Below the pieces are notes generated by a model. The model did no database searches, was not told the DNA's origin, and saw only the letters and a list, made by a program, of their open reading frames with translations. Made by a program: the position numbers and the translations under genes. Below, piece after piece: positions 17,726 through 27,446 of a DNA stretch of 64,000 bases; positions within the stretch are counted from its first letter, which is position 1, and each line of letters starts with the position of its first letter. The stretch is from Gemmatimonadales bacterium (GTDB taxonomy: Bacteria; Gemmatimonadota; Gemmatimonadetes; Palauibacterales; Palauibacteraceae). Location: positions 184,006-248,005 of the forward strand of contig VXOJ01000011.1 in NCBI GenBank assembly GCA_009840115.1, in the 5' to 3' direction.

Positions 17726-19261
17726 TCAACGCTTGAAGTAGACGGGTTCGGTCGGCAGCGCGTCGACGTCGACGATCCTGCCGGCGGCCATGACGACCGA
17801 CTGTTTCCGGATGTTCGCGATGTCGGCGAGCGGGTCGGCGTCGAGCACGAGGAGGTCGGCGAGCTTGCCGGCTTCGATCGTGCCGAACTCGTCGAGCGCG
17901 CCCGCCGCGATGGCGCCGTTGCGGGTGGCGGCGACGATCGCCTCGCCCGGCGTCATCCCCAGTTCGACGAGACCCTCGATGGCGAGGATCGTCCCGATGC
18001 CGGGCTCCTGCCAGATGGGCTTGGGCGCGCGTCCGTATTCCGGCGCCACGCCCGCATAGTTGTCCGTGCCGAGAGTGGTGATGCAGCCGCCGTCGATCAG
18101 CTTCCGCGCGTTCAGGCGGCGCATCTCCGTGCCGAATCCCAGCGCCCGCTGCTCGCGGCGAATCTGGTAGCTCGTCTTCTCCCGCTCCACGGGACGCCGC
18201 AGCCGACCCCACTCGCGCGCCCGGGCTCCCTCCGCCTCGCGGGCCAGGCGTTCCTCGGCCGCCGCCCGGTTCGCCAGGTGGTTCTCCCAGGCGGGACCGG
18301 TGATCGTGTTCACGAGCATCGAGCACACGATGCCGCGGTCCACGATCTGCTGGACGAGCGCGTCCGACATCTCGCGGTTCGCGAGCACCTCGGGGTGCTG
18401 GATGAGGTCGATCCCCGCCTCGACGGAGAGCCGCAGCCCCTCCGGATTCGTGGAGTGGGTCTCCGCCATCAGGCCGCGCGCCTGCGTCTCCTCGACGATC
18501 ACCCGCTGGGCCGCCGGCGAGAACCCGATCAGCGTGGGAAACGCCCAGTGGCTCGTCCCCCCGTACTTGAGGAAGTCGACGCCCTTGTCCAGGTACTCGC
18601 GGATCCTCACCCGCAGTTCCTCGGGATACAGGTCCATCAGGTCCTCGCCCGCGCCCTGGGCGATGTGGTCGGAGAACTGTTCCTCGTAGAGCGAGAGGTC
18701 GTCCTCGGGGATGAGGGCGAAGGTGATCGAATAGGGGCCGCCCCAGCCGACGATGTTGCCGGCGACCTGGAGCCGCGGCCCGATGGCCTTGCCCGACGCG
18801 ATGGCGTCCCGCACCTGCTGGAGTTCCGGGAGCGCGCCGTAGCTGTCGCGGAGGTGGGTGACGCCGAACTTGAGGTGCATCTGCGCGGCCTCGAGCGTGA
18901 GTTCGGGTCCCATCAACCGGTAGAAGACGGAACTTTCCTTCCGGTCCTTGTTTCCCCCGCCGTACAGGGAGATGTGGACGTTCGTGTCCACGAAGCCGGG
19001 CGTGACGAACTTGCCGGCGCCGTCGATGACGCGCGCGCCATCCGGCACGTCGACTTCGGCCCGCGGCCCGGCGGCCGCGATGCGGTCCCCTTCCACGACA
19101 ACGGTCGCATCGGCGAGAGGAGGGCCGCCATTCCCATCGATGAGGGTCGCGCCGACGATCGCGGTGGTCTGGCCAAGCAGCGGCCCGCCGACCGGGACGA
19201 GGACGGCGAGGGAGGCCAGCGTGGCGGCGACGGAGAGAACGCGGCGGGGGGCGCGGAACAT
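17726..19261 (-). CDS. Secreted amidohydrolase family protein with NxH in place of HxH, copy 1
   Basis: 511 residues, signal peptide cleaved near LLGQ. Layout is that of imidazolonepropionase-like amidohydrolases: the N-terminal composite beta region (AIVGATLIDGNGG), the first metal motif, ETHSTNPEGLRL then LIQHPE carrying later histidines, a lysine in FLKYGG, and the metal aspartate in GTDNYAG. The usual HxH is NVH here (Asn94, His96), so one metal ligand of the typical site is missing. GAGGAGG precedes the ATG. It opens a four-gene reverse-strand run with S9 peptidase, propeller and YfcC. A close paralogue with the same substitution lies at 22603-24120. Substrate unknown. Confidence 0.85.
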   Translation of the reverse strand: MFRAPRRVLSVAATLASLAVLVPVGGPLLGQTTAIVGATLIDGNGGPPLADATVVVEGDRIAAAGPRAEVDVPDGARVIDGAGKFVTPGFVDTNVHISLYGGGNKDRKESSVFYRLMGPELTLEAAQMHLKFGVTHLRDSYGALPELQQVRDAIASGKAIGPRLQVAGNIVGWGGPYSITFALIPEDDLSLYEEQFSDHIAQGAGEDLMDLYPEELRVRIREYLDKGVDFLKYGGTSHWAFPTLIGFSPAAQRVIVEETQARGLMAETHSTNPEGLRLSVEAGIDLIQHPEVLANREMSDALVQQIVDRGIVCSMLVNTITGPAWENHLANRAAAEERLAREAEGARAREWGRLRRPVEREKTSYQIRREQRALGFGTEMRRLNARKLIDGGCITTLGTDNYAGVAPEYGRAPKPIWQEPGIGTILAIEGLVELGMTPGEAIVAATRNGAIAAGALDEFGTIEAGKLADLLVLDADPLADIANIRKQSVVMAAGRIVDVDALPTEPVYFKR

Positions 19262-19490
19262 GCGGGAACCTCCTCGTTTCAGCGGGTCGTGCGTAAATTG
19301 AGACTAACAGCTTGCTCGGCTCGCGAGTAGCCGCCCGCTCCGGCGAGGTCGCCGGCGGTTGGCAGGGCGGGACGGTGCGCGTTAGGCTGTCGCATCCTGC
19401 CCATCCCGCACTCCGCCAGGGGAACGGCGCGGCATCGATGGGCAAGCCGACGACGACCGATCACAGACGACTGACTACAGGCGAGAGATA

Positions 19491-20561
19491 ATGGCGACGA
19501 TCACCACGAGATTCCCCCTCAGACACATCGAGCGCTCACGGCTCGAATCCGTCGACTTCGACAACCTTCCGTTCGGCTCGATCTGGTCGGACCACATGTT
19601 CGTGGCCGACAACATCGATGGTGAATGGACGGACGCGGAGATCCGGCCCTATGGCCCGATGCCGATCTACCCGAGCTCGAAGGGACTTCAGTACGCCGTT
19701 TCGATGTTCGAGGGGTTCAAGGCGCACATGACCCCCGGGGGCGACCTCGCCGTTTTCCGGCCGGACATGAATCAGAAGCGGTTCAACCGCACGGCGACCC
19801 GGTTCGTGATGCCGGAACTCCCGAAGGATCTGTTCTTCGACGCGATGCGGGAACTGCTCGACGTGGACCGCGGCTGGCTGCCTACCGCCGAGCAGGGCGC
19901 GCTCTACATCCGCCCCAGCTACTTCAGCACGGATCCGACGCTCAGCGTCGTGTCGGGCCGCTCCTTCCGGTTCGTCCTGATGACGGCGCCGGTCGGGCTC
20001 TACTTCACCGGGTCGGAGACGGTCAGCCTCGTGACGACGCGCAAGTTCGTGCGGGCCTTCCCCGGCGGTACCGGCGGCCACAAGCCCGCGGCCAACTACG
20101 GACCGACGATGCTGGCCTCCCAACAGGCGCAGGCGCAGGGGTACGACAACGTGATCTGGCTCGACGGCCACGAGGGCCGGTACGTCGAGGAGTGCGGCGT
20201 GATGAACATGTGGTTCGTCATCGACGGGACCGCGGTCACGCCCCCGCTCGAGGGGACGATCCTCCCGGGCGTCACGCGCGACTCCCTGATCCGGCTGTGC
20301 GCGGACTTCGGGATCCCGTGCGAGGAGCGCCGCATCTCGGTGGACGAGCTGCTGGAGGCGCACGCCGCGGGCACGCTGGAGGAAGCGTTCGGCTCAGGCA
20401 CGGCCGCCACGGTCCAGCCCATCGACCGCCTCGGCATCGACGGGACGGACGTGCTGCTTCCGCAGCGCCCCGGCTCCCTCGCGGCGCGGCTCAAGGCGGA
20501 ACTCCACGGCATACAGACCGGGCGGATCGAAGATCGACACGGATGGCTGTGGCGACCCTAG
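19491..20561 (+). CDS. ilvE: Branched-chain amino-acid aminotransferase
   Basis: 356 residues, the normal length for the class IV (group II BCAT) fold. The PLP lysine is Lys198 in GGHKPAANYG. Other family marks are SKGLQYAVSMFEGFKA near residue 63, YIRPSYFST near 140, EECGVMNMWF near 235 and GTILPGVTR, the usual cofactor phosphate region. It transfers the amino group between leucine, isoleucine or valine and 2-oxoglutarate in the cytoplasm, in either synthesis or breakdown. No ilv biosynthetic gene is adjacent, so a catabolic or salvage role beside the peptidases is possible. The YjbQ-like gene begins 16 bases after its stop. Confidence 0.93.
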   Translation: MATITTRFPLRHIERSRLESVDFDNLPFGSIWSDHMFVADNIDGEWTDAEIRPYGPMPIYPSSKGLQYAVSMFEGFKAHMTPGGDLAVFRPDMNQKRFNRTATRFVMPELPKDLFFDAMRELLDVDRGWLPTAEQGALYIRPSYFSTDPTLSVVSGRSFRFVLMTAPVGLYFTGSETVSLVTTRKFVRAFPGGTGGHKPAANYGPTMLASQQAQAQGYDNVIWLDGHEGRYVEECGVMNMWFVIDGTAVTPPLEGTILPGVTRDSLIRLCADFGIPCEERRISVDELLEAHAAGTLEEAFGSGTAATVQPIDRLGIDGTDVLLPQRPGSLAARLKAELHGIQTGRIEDRHGWLWRP

Positions 20562-20577
20562 GGAAAGTGTCGTAGGC

Positions 20578-21747
20578 GTGTCTTCGGATCCCCCGTTCAA
20601 GGCCACGCTCGGGATCAGGCCCGCGTCCCGCACGGACTTCATCGACGTGCGCGCGAGGCTGGCCGAGGAGTTCGGAGCCGAGTTCGCCCGGTATCCGAAG
20701 GCGCTTTATGTCTCGCACCACACGACGGCGGGATACCTGGATCAGCGGCTGGCGCAGCGGCTCGACAACGACCGGACCAGGCTGCGGGAATACATCAAGG
20801 TCTTCCTCGAGATCTTCCCGCCCAACGCGGGATACGAGCACGATGAACTCGAGCTGCGGACCGAGTTGTCGGAGGAACAAAAGGCCACGGAGCCCGAGAA
20901 CGCGGACTCGCACCTGACGTTCATCTCCGCCGGGCTCCAGAGCGCCACCTCGTACGACAACGAAGAGGGCCGGCCGGTCTGGTTCGTCGATCTCGATGGC
21001 GTCCACAGAGGCGGGACGCGCAATCGGCGGACGACGGTCGTGGGATACGGTTCGGAAGAAGTCGTGGCCCAAACGCAGTTGAGCATCGAAGCTTCGCCGC
21101 GGGCGATCGATGCCATCGACCTCAGGGAGCCGGGCGCCGGTTTCGTGGATCGGCTCCAGGACCTGGTCGAGGAACACGGGATCTCGTTCGGGCGGCTCGA
21201 TATCTCGCTCGCGCCGCGGGAAACCAACGCCAGCCTGACGGTGAACGAGTTCGAACCCCTGTTGATGACGCGCGACCTCCGCGGCGCCCTCCTCAGCCCC
21301 CTGCGATTCATGGCCGATCAGGGCAAGGAGATCCTGCGAACGCCGCTGTCGCTTCCGGGGAAGGCGCTACGGCTGCCGGGGAAGGCGCTGCGGCTGTCGG
21401 GGAGAGCGCTCAACGTCGCCAAGATGGGCACGACCGTGCTGCGAACCTCTCCCGGACCCGTCATCGACACCGCCACGGTGGAGGCCGTCCACATCATGAA
21501 CCGGGTCCTGGAGCGGATCGGCGTGGACGAGTCCGTGATCGCGCGCGTACTGAACCGGGCGCTGGCGCTTCCGGTGCGCCGCTTCCAGGGCCTCAGTCGG
21601 GAGATCAGCCTGCCCGTGATCGACCGTGACGGGGATGGAAACGGCGAGATCCCGTGGGGCACCTACCAGAGCCCCATCCTCATCCAATGGAGAGCCCCGG
21701 CGGAAACGACCCGCGAGCTGGACGTGAAGCTCGTCCGCTTCGCCTAG
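20578..21747 (+). CDS. YjbQ (UPF0047)-like domain fused to a C-terminal region of unknown function
   Basis: 389 residues from a GTG start. The first ~165 residues resemble the YjbQ/UPF0047 family: SHHTTAGYLDQRL (residues 46-58), DSHLTFISAGLQSAT (111-124) and a closing FVDLDGVHRGG. This family shows secondary thiamine-phosphate synthase activity in some members, but its true role is unclear. Standalone YjbQ proteins are about 140 residues, so about 220 extra residues follow here. That extension has three LPGKALRL-like repeats near residues 260-285 and no motif I recognise. It shares a probable transcript with ilvE (16-base gap). The fusion itself is what I see; the function is unknown. Confidence 0.65.
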   Translation: MSSDPPFKATLGIRPASRTDFIDVRARLAEEFGAEFARYPKALYVSHHTTAGYLDQRLAQRLDNDRTRLREYIKVFLEIFPPNAGYEHDELELRTELSEEQKATEPENADSHLTFISAGLQSATSYDNEEGRPVWFVDLDGVHRGGTRNRRTTVVGYGSEEVVAQTQLSIEASPRAIDAIDLREPGAGFVDRLQDLVEEHGISFGRLDISLAPRETNASLTVNEFEPLLMTRDLRGALLSPLRFMADQGKEILRTPLSLPGKALRLPGKALRLSGRALNVAKMGTTVLRTSPGPVIDTATVEAVHIMNRVLERIGVDESVIARVLNRALALPVRRFQGLSREISLPVIDRDGDGNGEIPWGTYQSPILIQWRAPAETTRELDVKLVRFA

Positions 21748-21757
21748 CAGGAGGCGG

Positions 21758-22537
21758 TCAGACGAGCGAGCGGCCCTGTGAGCCGTCCACGGCGATGCAG
21801 GCTCCGGTGATCAGGCTGGCGCGCTCCGAGGCCAGGAACGTCACGACGTCCGCCACCTCGTCGGCCCGCCCGAACCGTCCCAGCGGGAGGTTCGCCTCCA
21901 CGAACTTCCGCATCCCCTCCGGGTCCGACTTCACGCGCTTGTCCCAGCTCCCGCCGGGGAACTGGATCGAGCCCGGCGCGACGCAGTTCACGCGAATGCC
22001 GTCCTTCGCGAGCTCGAGCGCCATGATCCCGGCGGCCGAGATCAGCGCCGTCTTCGTCGTGTTGTAGATCGAGAGTCCGGGGCCGCCTTTCTCGCGCCCG
22101 AAGACGGACGACACGAAGACGATCGACCCACCGCCCGCCGCCCGCATGTGGGGGATCGCCAGCCGGCTGGCCCGGAAGCCCGACAGGACGTTGAGCTGGA
22201 GGATGTCGAGCCAGTCCTGATCGCTCGTCTCCTCGAACTTCCCGCGCCGGTTGCCCCCGACATTGTTCACGAGGACATCCAGCCCCCCATAGCCGTCGAT
22301 CGCCGCCTCGACGAGCTGCGCCGCGCCATCGTCCTCGGCGATATCGCAGGCCACGGTGAGAACGTCCGCCACACCATCGGCACGCAGCGACGCGGCCGCT
22401 TCTTCGAGCGGATCGCGATTGCGCGCGCACAACGCCAGCCGCGCGCCCTCCGCCCCCAGCGCCCGCGCGATGTAGAGGCCGATCCCCCGGCTCCCGCCGG
22501 TGACGACCGCAACTTTCCCCTTCAGCATGAGATCCAT
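21758..22537 (-). CDS. Short-chain dehydrogenase/reductase (classical SDR)
   Basis: 259 residues from ATG 22537. The NAD(P)-binding motif TGGSRGIG lies at residues 13-20, NNVGG at 91-95, the catalytic Ser143/144, and Tyr158 with Lys162 as YxxxK. The later PGSIQFPGG and C-terminal GACIAVDGSQ also match classical SDRs of the FabG type. It reduces a ketone or oxidises an alcohol in the cytoplasm, with substrate unknown. The open frame continues to 23557 through the amidohydrolase in another frame, which is a shadow. It follows the amidohydrolase at 22603 by 65 bases and converges on the YjbQ-like gene, 10 bases away. Confidence 0.9.
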   Translation of the reverse strand: MDLMLKGKVAVVTGGSRGIGLYIARALGAEGARLALCARNRDPLEEAAASLRADGVADVLTVACDIAEDDGAAQLVEAAIDGYGGLDVLVNNVGGNRRGKFEETSDQDWLDILQLNVLSGFRASRLAIPHMRAAGGGSIVFVSSVFGREKGGPGLSIYNTTKTALISAAGIMALELAKDGIRVNCVAPGSIQFPGGSWDKRVKSDPEGMRKFVEANLPLGRFGRADEVADVVTFLASERASLITGACIAVDGSQGRSLV

Positions 22538-22602
22538 GCGCGGGACTCTACCGGGCACCCACGTCAGTCGCCAGCCCTTCGCTGACTCGGCGTTCGTGGA
22601 GG

Positions 22603-24120
22603 CTAGCGGACGAACATGACGGGGCGGGTCGGGAGGGCACCGACGTCGATGACCTTTCCTTCCTTCATCACCATCGATTGCCGGCGGATGTTGCGGATGT
22701 CGTCCAGGGGGTTCGCGTCGAGGAGGACGAGGTCCGCGAACTTGCCGGCCTCGATCGTGCCGAAATCCTCGAGACCGCGGGCGGCGAAGGCGCCGTTGCG
22801 CGTGCCGGCCACGATCGCCTCCGACGGGGTCATGCCGAGCTCGACGAGGCCTTCGATGGCCATCAGCGTGCCGATGCCCGGTTCCTGCCAGATGGGCTTC
22901 GGCTCGCGCAGGAACTGGATGTCGGCGGCGGGGAAGTTGTCCGTGCCGAGCGTGACGATGCAGCCCGCATCGATGAGGCTCTTCGCGTTCTGGCGGCGCA
23001 TGGCGTTGCCGTGGCCGAGGGCGTTGCGCTCGCGGCGCAGCTCGAACGACGTCTTCTCCCGCTCGACGGGCCGGCGCAGGCGCCCCCATTCGGCGGCCTT
23101 CCCCTCGCTGGCGAGGCGTTGCTCGGCGGCCGCGACATCCGCCAGGTGCTGCTCCCACGCCGCGCCCGTGATCGTGTTGACGAGCATCGAGCAGATCACG
23201 CCGCGCTCGCGGATCTGTGTCAGCAACTCCTCGGAATAGGGACGGCCGGCCAGGACCTCCGGGTGCTGGATGAGGTCGATCCCGGCTTCGACGGCGAGTC
23301 GCAGGCTCTCCGGATTGGTGGCGTGCGTCTCGGCGACGAGTCCGCGCCTGTGGGTCTCCTCCACGATCACCCGCTGCGCCTCGGGAGAGAAGCCGATCAT
23401 GGTCGGGTAGGACCAGTGGCTGCTCCCCCCGTACTTCACGAAGTCCACGCCCTTGTCGAGGTAGTCGTTGATCGCGACGCGGAGTTCCTCCGGGTACATG
23501 TCCATGAGGTCCTCGCCGGCACCCTGCGCGAGGTGGTCGGAGAACTGCTCCTCCCACAGGGACAGATCCGAGTCGGCGATCAGGGAGAACGTGACGGAAA
23601 AGGCGCCGCCCCAGCCGACGATGTTGCCGGCGACCTGCATCCGCGGGCCGATTTCACGTCCCTCGGCGATCGCGTCGCGCACCTCGATGAGTTGCGGGAG
23701 CTGGCCGTAGCTGTCGCGCAGGTGCGTCACGCCGTGCTTCAGGTGCATCTGGGCGGACTCGAGGGCGATTTCCGCCCCGCGCTCCCAGTAGAAGACCGCG
23801 TTCTCCTTCCGGTGCTTCCCGAACCCGGCGCCGTAGAGGCTCGTGTGCACGTTCGTGTCCACGAAGCCGGGCGTGAGGAACTTCCCCGCCCCGTCGATGA
23901 CCCGCGCGCCATCGGGCACGACGGTCGAAGCGCTCGGTCCCACCGAGACGATGCGAGCGCCTTCCACCACAACGGTGGCACCCGGCAGGGGTTCGCCCCC
24001 GTTCCCGTCGATGACCGTGGCCCCGACGATGGCGACCGTCTCCTGCGCGGTCGCGTTGGATGGCACCCACGCGGTGATCAGCCCGGCGGCGAGCAAGAGG
24101 GTGAATCGTCGAATCGACAT
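22603..24120 (-). CDS. Secreted amidohydrolase family protein with NxH in place of HxH, copy 2
   Basis: 505 residues with signal peptide (cleaved near ATAQE). It is a full-length paralogue of the protein at 17726-19261: the same AIVGAT(V/L)IDGNGG start, the same GFVDTNVH (Asn90, His92) replacing HxH, ETHATNPESLRLAVEAG, LIQHPEVL and GTDNFPA. AAGGAGG lies before the ATG. Both copies keep the later metal and lysine positions, so the loss of one histidine is not decay but a shared feature of this subfamily. It is followed by the SDR and probably shares its transcript. Confidence 0.85.
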   Translation of the reverse strand: MSIRRFTLLLAAGLITAWVPSNATAQETVAIVGATVIDGNGGEPLPGATVVVEGARIVSVGPSASTVVPDGARVIDGAGKFLTPGFVDTNVHTSLYGAGFGKHRKENAVFYWERGAEIALESAQMHLKHGVTHLRDSYGQLPQLIEVRDAIAEGREIGPRMQVAGNIVGWGGAFSVTFSLIADSDLSLWEEQFSDHLAQGAGEDLMDMYPEELRVAINDYLDKGVDFVKYGGSSHWSYPTMIGFSPEAQRVIVEETHRRGLVAETHATNPESLRLAVEAGIDLIQHPEVLAGRPYSEELLTQIRERGVICSMLVNTITGAAWEQHLADVAAAEQRLASEGKAAEWGRLRRPVEREKTSFELRRERNALGHGNAMRRQNAKSLIDAGCIVTLGTDNFPAADIQFLREPKPIWQEPGIGTLMAIEGLVELGMTPSEAIVAGTRNGAFAARGLEDFGTIEAGKFADLVLLDANPLDDIRNIRRQSMVMKEGKVIDVGALPTRPVMFVR

Positions 24121-24298
24121 GGGACGACCTCCTTCGTGAAGCAGACTGTCGGAGCGTAAGGATCGGTTCCGAAAGCCGTCAATCGGTGTGACAGGTTCGA
24201 CTTCAGCGTGCGCGCCCCGCTCGCGGGAGGGAGGTGCGGGGAGTGGGCGTTGCGGTGCAGGTTGGGGGCGGACGCGGAACTGCTGCTACGAGGTGCCG

Positions 24299-26044
24299 AT
24301 GAAATACGCCCTGTCGCTCCTGCTGGTCTCATCGTTCGCGTTGGGTTCGTCCCACGACGGGTTTCGCCAGGCTCCGGAACCGGGCGGGGTCGGGCCGGAG
24401 CCGTCCCGGGGGCCGTCTTCGGAACGGATGGCGCTGGACACGTATCCGAAGAACCCGGCCATCGATGCGCTCAACTATGCGTTCGCGCTCACGCTGAGCG
24501 ACGAGACGGACATGATCTCGGGCGAGGCGACGATCGATCTCCGCTTCCTCGAGGCGGGAATCGATGAGGTGCGGCTGGATCTGATCGAGCAGAATGCCGA
24601 CGGGACCGGCATGCGCGTGGAGGCGGTGACGGGAGCGGACGGCCCGCTGGCGTTCGACCACCGGGAGGACGCGCTCTTCATCGCGCTCGCGAGTCCCACG
24701 GAGGCCGGCGAGCGGCGTCAGATCACGGTCGCGTACGAGGGCCTGCCCGCCACCGGTCTCATCATCGGGCCCAACAAGCACGGGGACCGGACCTTCTTCA
24801 GCGACAACTGGCCCAACAAGGCCCGGAACTGGCTGCCGACGATCGATCACCCGTACGACAAGGCGACGAACGAACTCATCGTCACGGCGCCGGCCCACTA
24901 CCAGGTCATCTCCAACGGACTGCTCATCGAGGAGACCGACCTCCTGGACGGCACGCGCCGCTCACACTGGAAGCAGTCCGTCCCGATCGCGACCTGGCTG
25001 TACGCGCTCGGGGCGGCCCGCTTCGCCGTGCAGACCGTGGACTACTACAACGGGATGCCGATCCAGACGTGGGTCTACCCGCAGGATCGCGACGCCGGCT
25101 TCCATGACTTCGCGGTGCCGACGAAGCAGGCGATGGAGTTCTACGGCGACATGGTCGGCCCCTACTCCTACGAGAAGCTGGCGAACGTGCAGTCGAACAG
25201 CGTCGGAGGCGGCATGGAGGCGGCCACCGCCATCTTCTACGGCGACGCCTCGGTCACGGGCGAGCGGGACGTGCGCTGGCGGAACGTGATCATCCACGAG
25301 GTGGCGCATCAGTGGTTCGGGAATTCCGTCACCGAATACGACTGGGATGACGTCTGGCTGAGCGAGGGGTTCGCGACCTACTTCACGCTCCTCTTTATCG
25401 AACATCAATACGGGCAAGACGAGTTCATCGAGCGGTTGAAGGTGAGCCGCGACCGCATCCGGGACTTCATGTTGGTGAACCCGGACTACCGGATCGTCCA
25501 CGACAATCTCTCGGACATGGGCCTGGTCACGAGCGGGCCGGGGACCTACCAGAAGGGGTCGTGGGTGCTGCACATGCTGCGCGGGGTCGTCGGGGAGGAC
25601 GCGTTCTGGGCCGGGATCCAGGCGTACTACCGGGAATTCCGGAACCTGAACGCGACGACGGCGGATTTTCGGCGGGCGATGGAGGAGGCGTCGGGCCTCG
25701 ATCTGCGGACGTTCTTCGACCAGTGGCTGTACCGCGGCGGGTGGCTGGAGTTCGAGGGCGGCTGGAGCTACGACGAGGCGGCGGGGGCGATTCACATCGA
25801 TCTCCGGCAGACGCAAGACGAACGCTACACATTCCGCATGCCGGCGGAGATCGCGATCCACCTTCCCCCGGATGGCCCGATCGAGGGCGGCGTGCACGGG
25901 GGCGTTCGGCCGCCTCGAGTCGAAGTGATCGACATCGATGGACGGCAGGGCCGGTTCACGATCCCCGTCCCGGTGGAGCCGCTCGACGTCGTCTTCGACC
26001 CGAATACGTGGCTTCTCATGGACGCGGACTTCGAGCGCCGGTAG
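24299..26044 (+). CDS. Secreted M1 family aminopeptidase
   Basis: 581 residues from ATG 24299, which begins a hydrophobic leader (MKYALSLLLVSSFALG); the frame extends to 24188 but gives no signal. The zinc site is HEVAH with His333 and His337, and Glu356 18 residues after. The substrate-contact GGGMEA (Glu307) replaces the usual GxMEN. The N-terminal half is the expected beta-sandwich domain. M1 enzymes remove N-terminal residues from peptides. It is the first of three co-directional genes with the flavin oxidase and the alpha/beta hydrolase; the gap to the next is 73 bases. Confidence 0.9.
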   Translation: MKYALSLLLVSSFALGSSHDGFRQAPEPGGVGPEPSRGPSSERMALDTYPKNPAIDALNYAFALTLSDETDMISGEATIDLRFLEAGIDEVRLDLIEQNADGTGMRVEAVTGADGPLAFDHREDALFIALASPTEAGERRQITVAYEGLPATGLIIGPNKHGDRTFFSDNWPNKARNWLPTIDHPYDKATNELIVTAPAHYQVISNGLLIEETDLLDGTRRSHWKQSVPIATWLYALGAARFAVQTVDYYNGMPIQTWVYPQDRDAGFHDFAVPTKQAMEFYGDMVGPYSYEKLANVQSNSVGGGMEAATAIFYGDASVTGERDVRWRNVIIHEVAHQWFGNSVTEYDWDDVWLSEGFATYFTLLFIEHQYGQDEFIERLKVSRDRIRDFMLVNPDYRIVHDNLSDMGLVTSGPGTYQKGSWVLHMLRGVVGEDAFWAGIQAYYREFRNLNATTADFRRAMEEASGLDLRTFFDQWLYRGGWLEFEGGWSYDEAAGAIHIDLRQTQDERYTFRMPAEIAIHLPPDGPIEGGVHGGVRPPRVEVIDIDGRQGRFTIPVPVEPLDVVFDPNTWLLMDADFERR

Positions 26045-26117
26045 CACAGCGCGACGGGCGGCCGCCCTGTTGTTACTTTGACGCCGCATTGACTCGCTTC
26101 GGAAGGGGACGCGCCAC

Positions 26118-27446
26118 TTGGCGATCGATCGACGGGAGTTCCTGAAGAGCGCGACGGCCGGGGCGGCTGCGGCCGGGCTGTCGCTCGGCGGCTCATCCCC
26201 CGTTCCGGGCGCTCCGCCGCCTCCACGCTCGGTTCCTGTGCGACGCCGCGCCGGCCAACCCCCGGACATCGTTGTAGTCGGAGCCGGGAACTTCGGGATC
26301 TGGACCGCGCTGAACCTCGTCCGACTCGGGGCCACGGTCACCGTGCTCGACGCCTACGGCCCCGGCAACTCGCGCTCCACCTCGGGCGGGGAAACGCGCG
26401 GCGTCCGGTCCTCCTACGGCGGACGTCCCGAGGGCTTCGTGTGGAATCGCTGGGCCAACGAGGCCATCCGCCGCTGGATCCAGTGGGACGAAGAGGGACA
26501 GGAACTCCTCCTGCCGCGGGTTTTTTACCAGACGGGCGATCTCATCCTGCGCGAGGAGATGATCCCCTACCTCGAAGACACGATGGCCCAGTGGGACCGG
26601 CTCGGGGTCGACTACGAGCTGCTCGACGTAGACGAGATCAACTACCGCTGGCCCTGGATCCGGACCGAGGAGGGGATCTCCCTCGGACTCCATGAACCCA
26701 ACGCGGGGGTCGTACGGGCGCGGCGGGCCATCGAATCCGTGGCGAAGCGGTTCGAGATGGAGGGGGGCCAGATCCGGATCGCGCGCGCGGCTCTCGGGGG
26801 ATCGGACGGTCGCCGGCTGAACGACGTGACGCTCGGCGGCGACGAGTCTCTGGCGGCCTCGACGTTCGTGTTCGCGGTGGGGCCGTGGATGGGGAAGACG
26901 TTCCCGGAACTGTTCGGGGACCGGATCCGCATCCCCGTGGGCAACGTCTTCTACTTCGCCGTGCCGGACCGGCGTTTCATGTTCCCCAACATGCCGAGCT
27001 ACGGCGTCCCGGGCTGTACGGGGTGGCCGGCGCTGGGCCCGGACCACCGCGGCTTCCGGGTACGGGTCGGCGGGCAGGCCGGCGACGACCCGGACACGAG
27101 CGACCGCTGGGTGCCGCCGGAGGCCCACGAGCGGCCACGGCAGATCCTCGAGCGCTATTTCCCGGACCTGGTGGGCGCGGCGGTGAACGAGACGCGCGCG
27201 TGCCACTACTGCTTCGGTCCCAGCCGCAACTTCCTCATCGACAAGCATCCCGACTTCGACAACGTGTGGCTGGCGGGCCTGGGGACGGCCGAGTCCTTCA
27301 AACAGGGGCCGGTGCTCGGTGAGTACATCGCCAAGCGCGTTCTGGAGATCGAGGACGACCCGGAACTGGCCGAACAGTTCAGGTTCTCGCTCGAGGGGCC
27401 CGAAGGCCGGGAGCCGGGGCCGGACCCGGAGGATCTGGGCGGTTGA
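26118..27446 (+). CDS. Tat-type FAD-dependent amine oxidase (sarcosine-oxidase-like)
   Basis: 442 residues from a TTG start. The leader has a twin-arginine-like DRREFLK followed by a hydrophobic run, so export in folded form is likely. The FAD fold begins with VVVGAGNFG (Gly55, 57, 60) and the DAO-type STSGGETR. Toward the C-terminus, RACHYCFGP holds Cys362 where monomeric sarcosine oxidases attach FAD covalently, and ESFKQGPVLGE holds the lysine position used for oxygen activation. It should oxidise a secondary amine or N-methyl amino acid. The next gene opens on its stop codon. Confidence 0.85.
   Translation: MAIDRREFLKSATAGAAAAGLSLGGSSPVPGAPPPPRSVPVRRRAGQPPDIVVVGAGNFGIWTALNLVRLGATVTVLDAYGPGNSRSTSGGETRGVRSSYGGRPEGFVWNRWANEAIRRWIQWDEEGQELLLPRVFYQTGDLILREEMIPYLEDTMAQWDRLGVDYELLDVDEINYRWPWIRTEEGISLGLHEPNAGVVRARRAIESVAKRFEMEGGQIRIARAALGGSDGRRLNDVTLGGDESLAASTFVFAVGPWMGKTFPELFGDRIRIPVGNVFYFAVPDRRFMFPNMPSYGVPGCTGWPALGPDHRGFRVRVGGQAGDDPDTSDRWVPPEAHERPRQILERYFPDLVGAAVNETRACHYCFGPSRNFLIDKHPDFDNVWLAGLGTAESFKQGPVLGEYIAKRVLEIEDDPELAEQFRFSLEGPEGREPGPDPEDLGG

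Noticed and set aside
14317..17736. 1139-residue forward-strand open frame opposite the S9 peptidase
   Set aside because: It is antisense to a gene with complete catalytic motifs. Its sequence is Arg/Ala/Val/His-rich with no family motif, as expected for high-G+C shadows.
22538..23557. Extension of the SDR frame upstream
   Set aside because: It runs through the NxH amidohydrolase in a different frame and holds no SDR motif before 22537.
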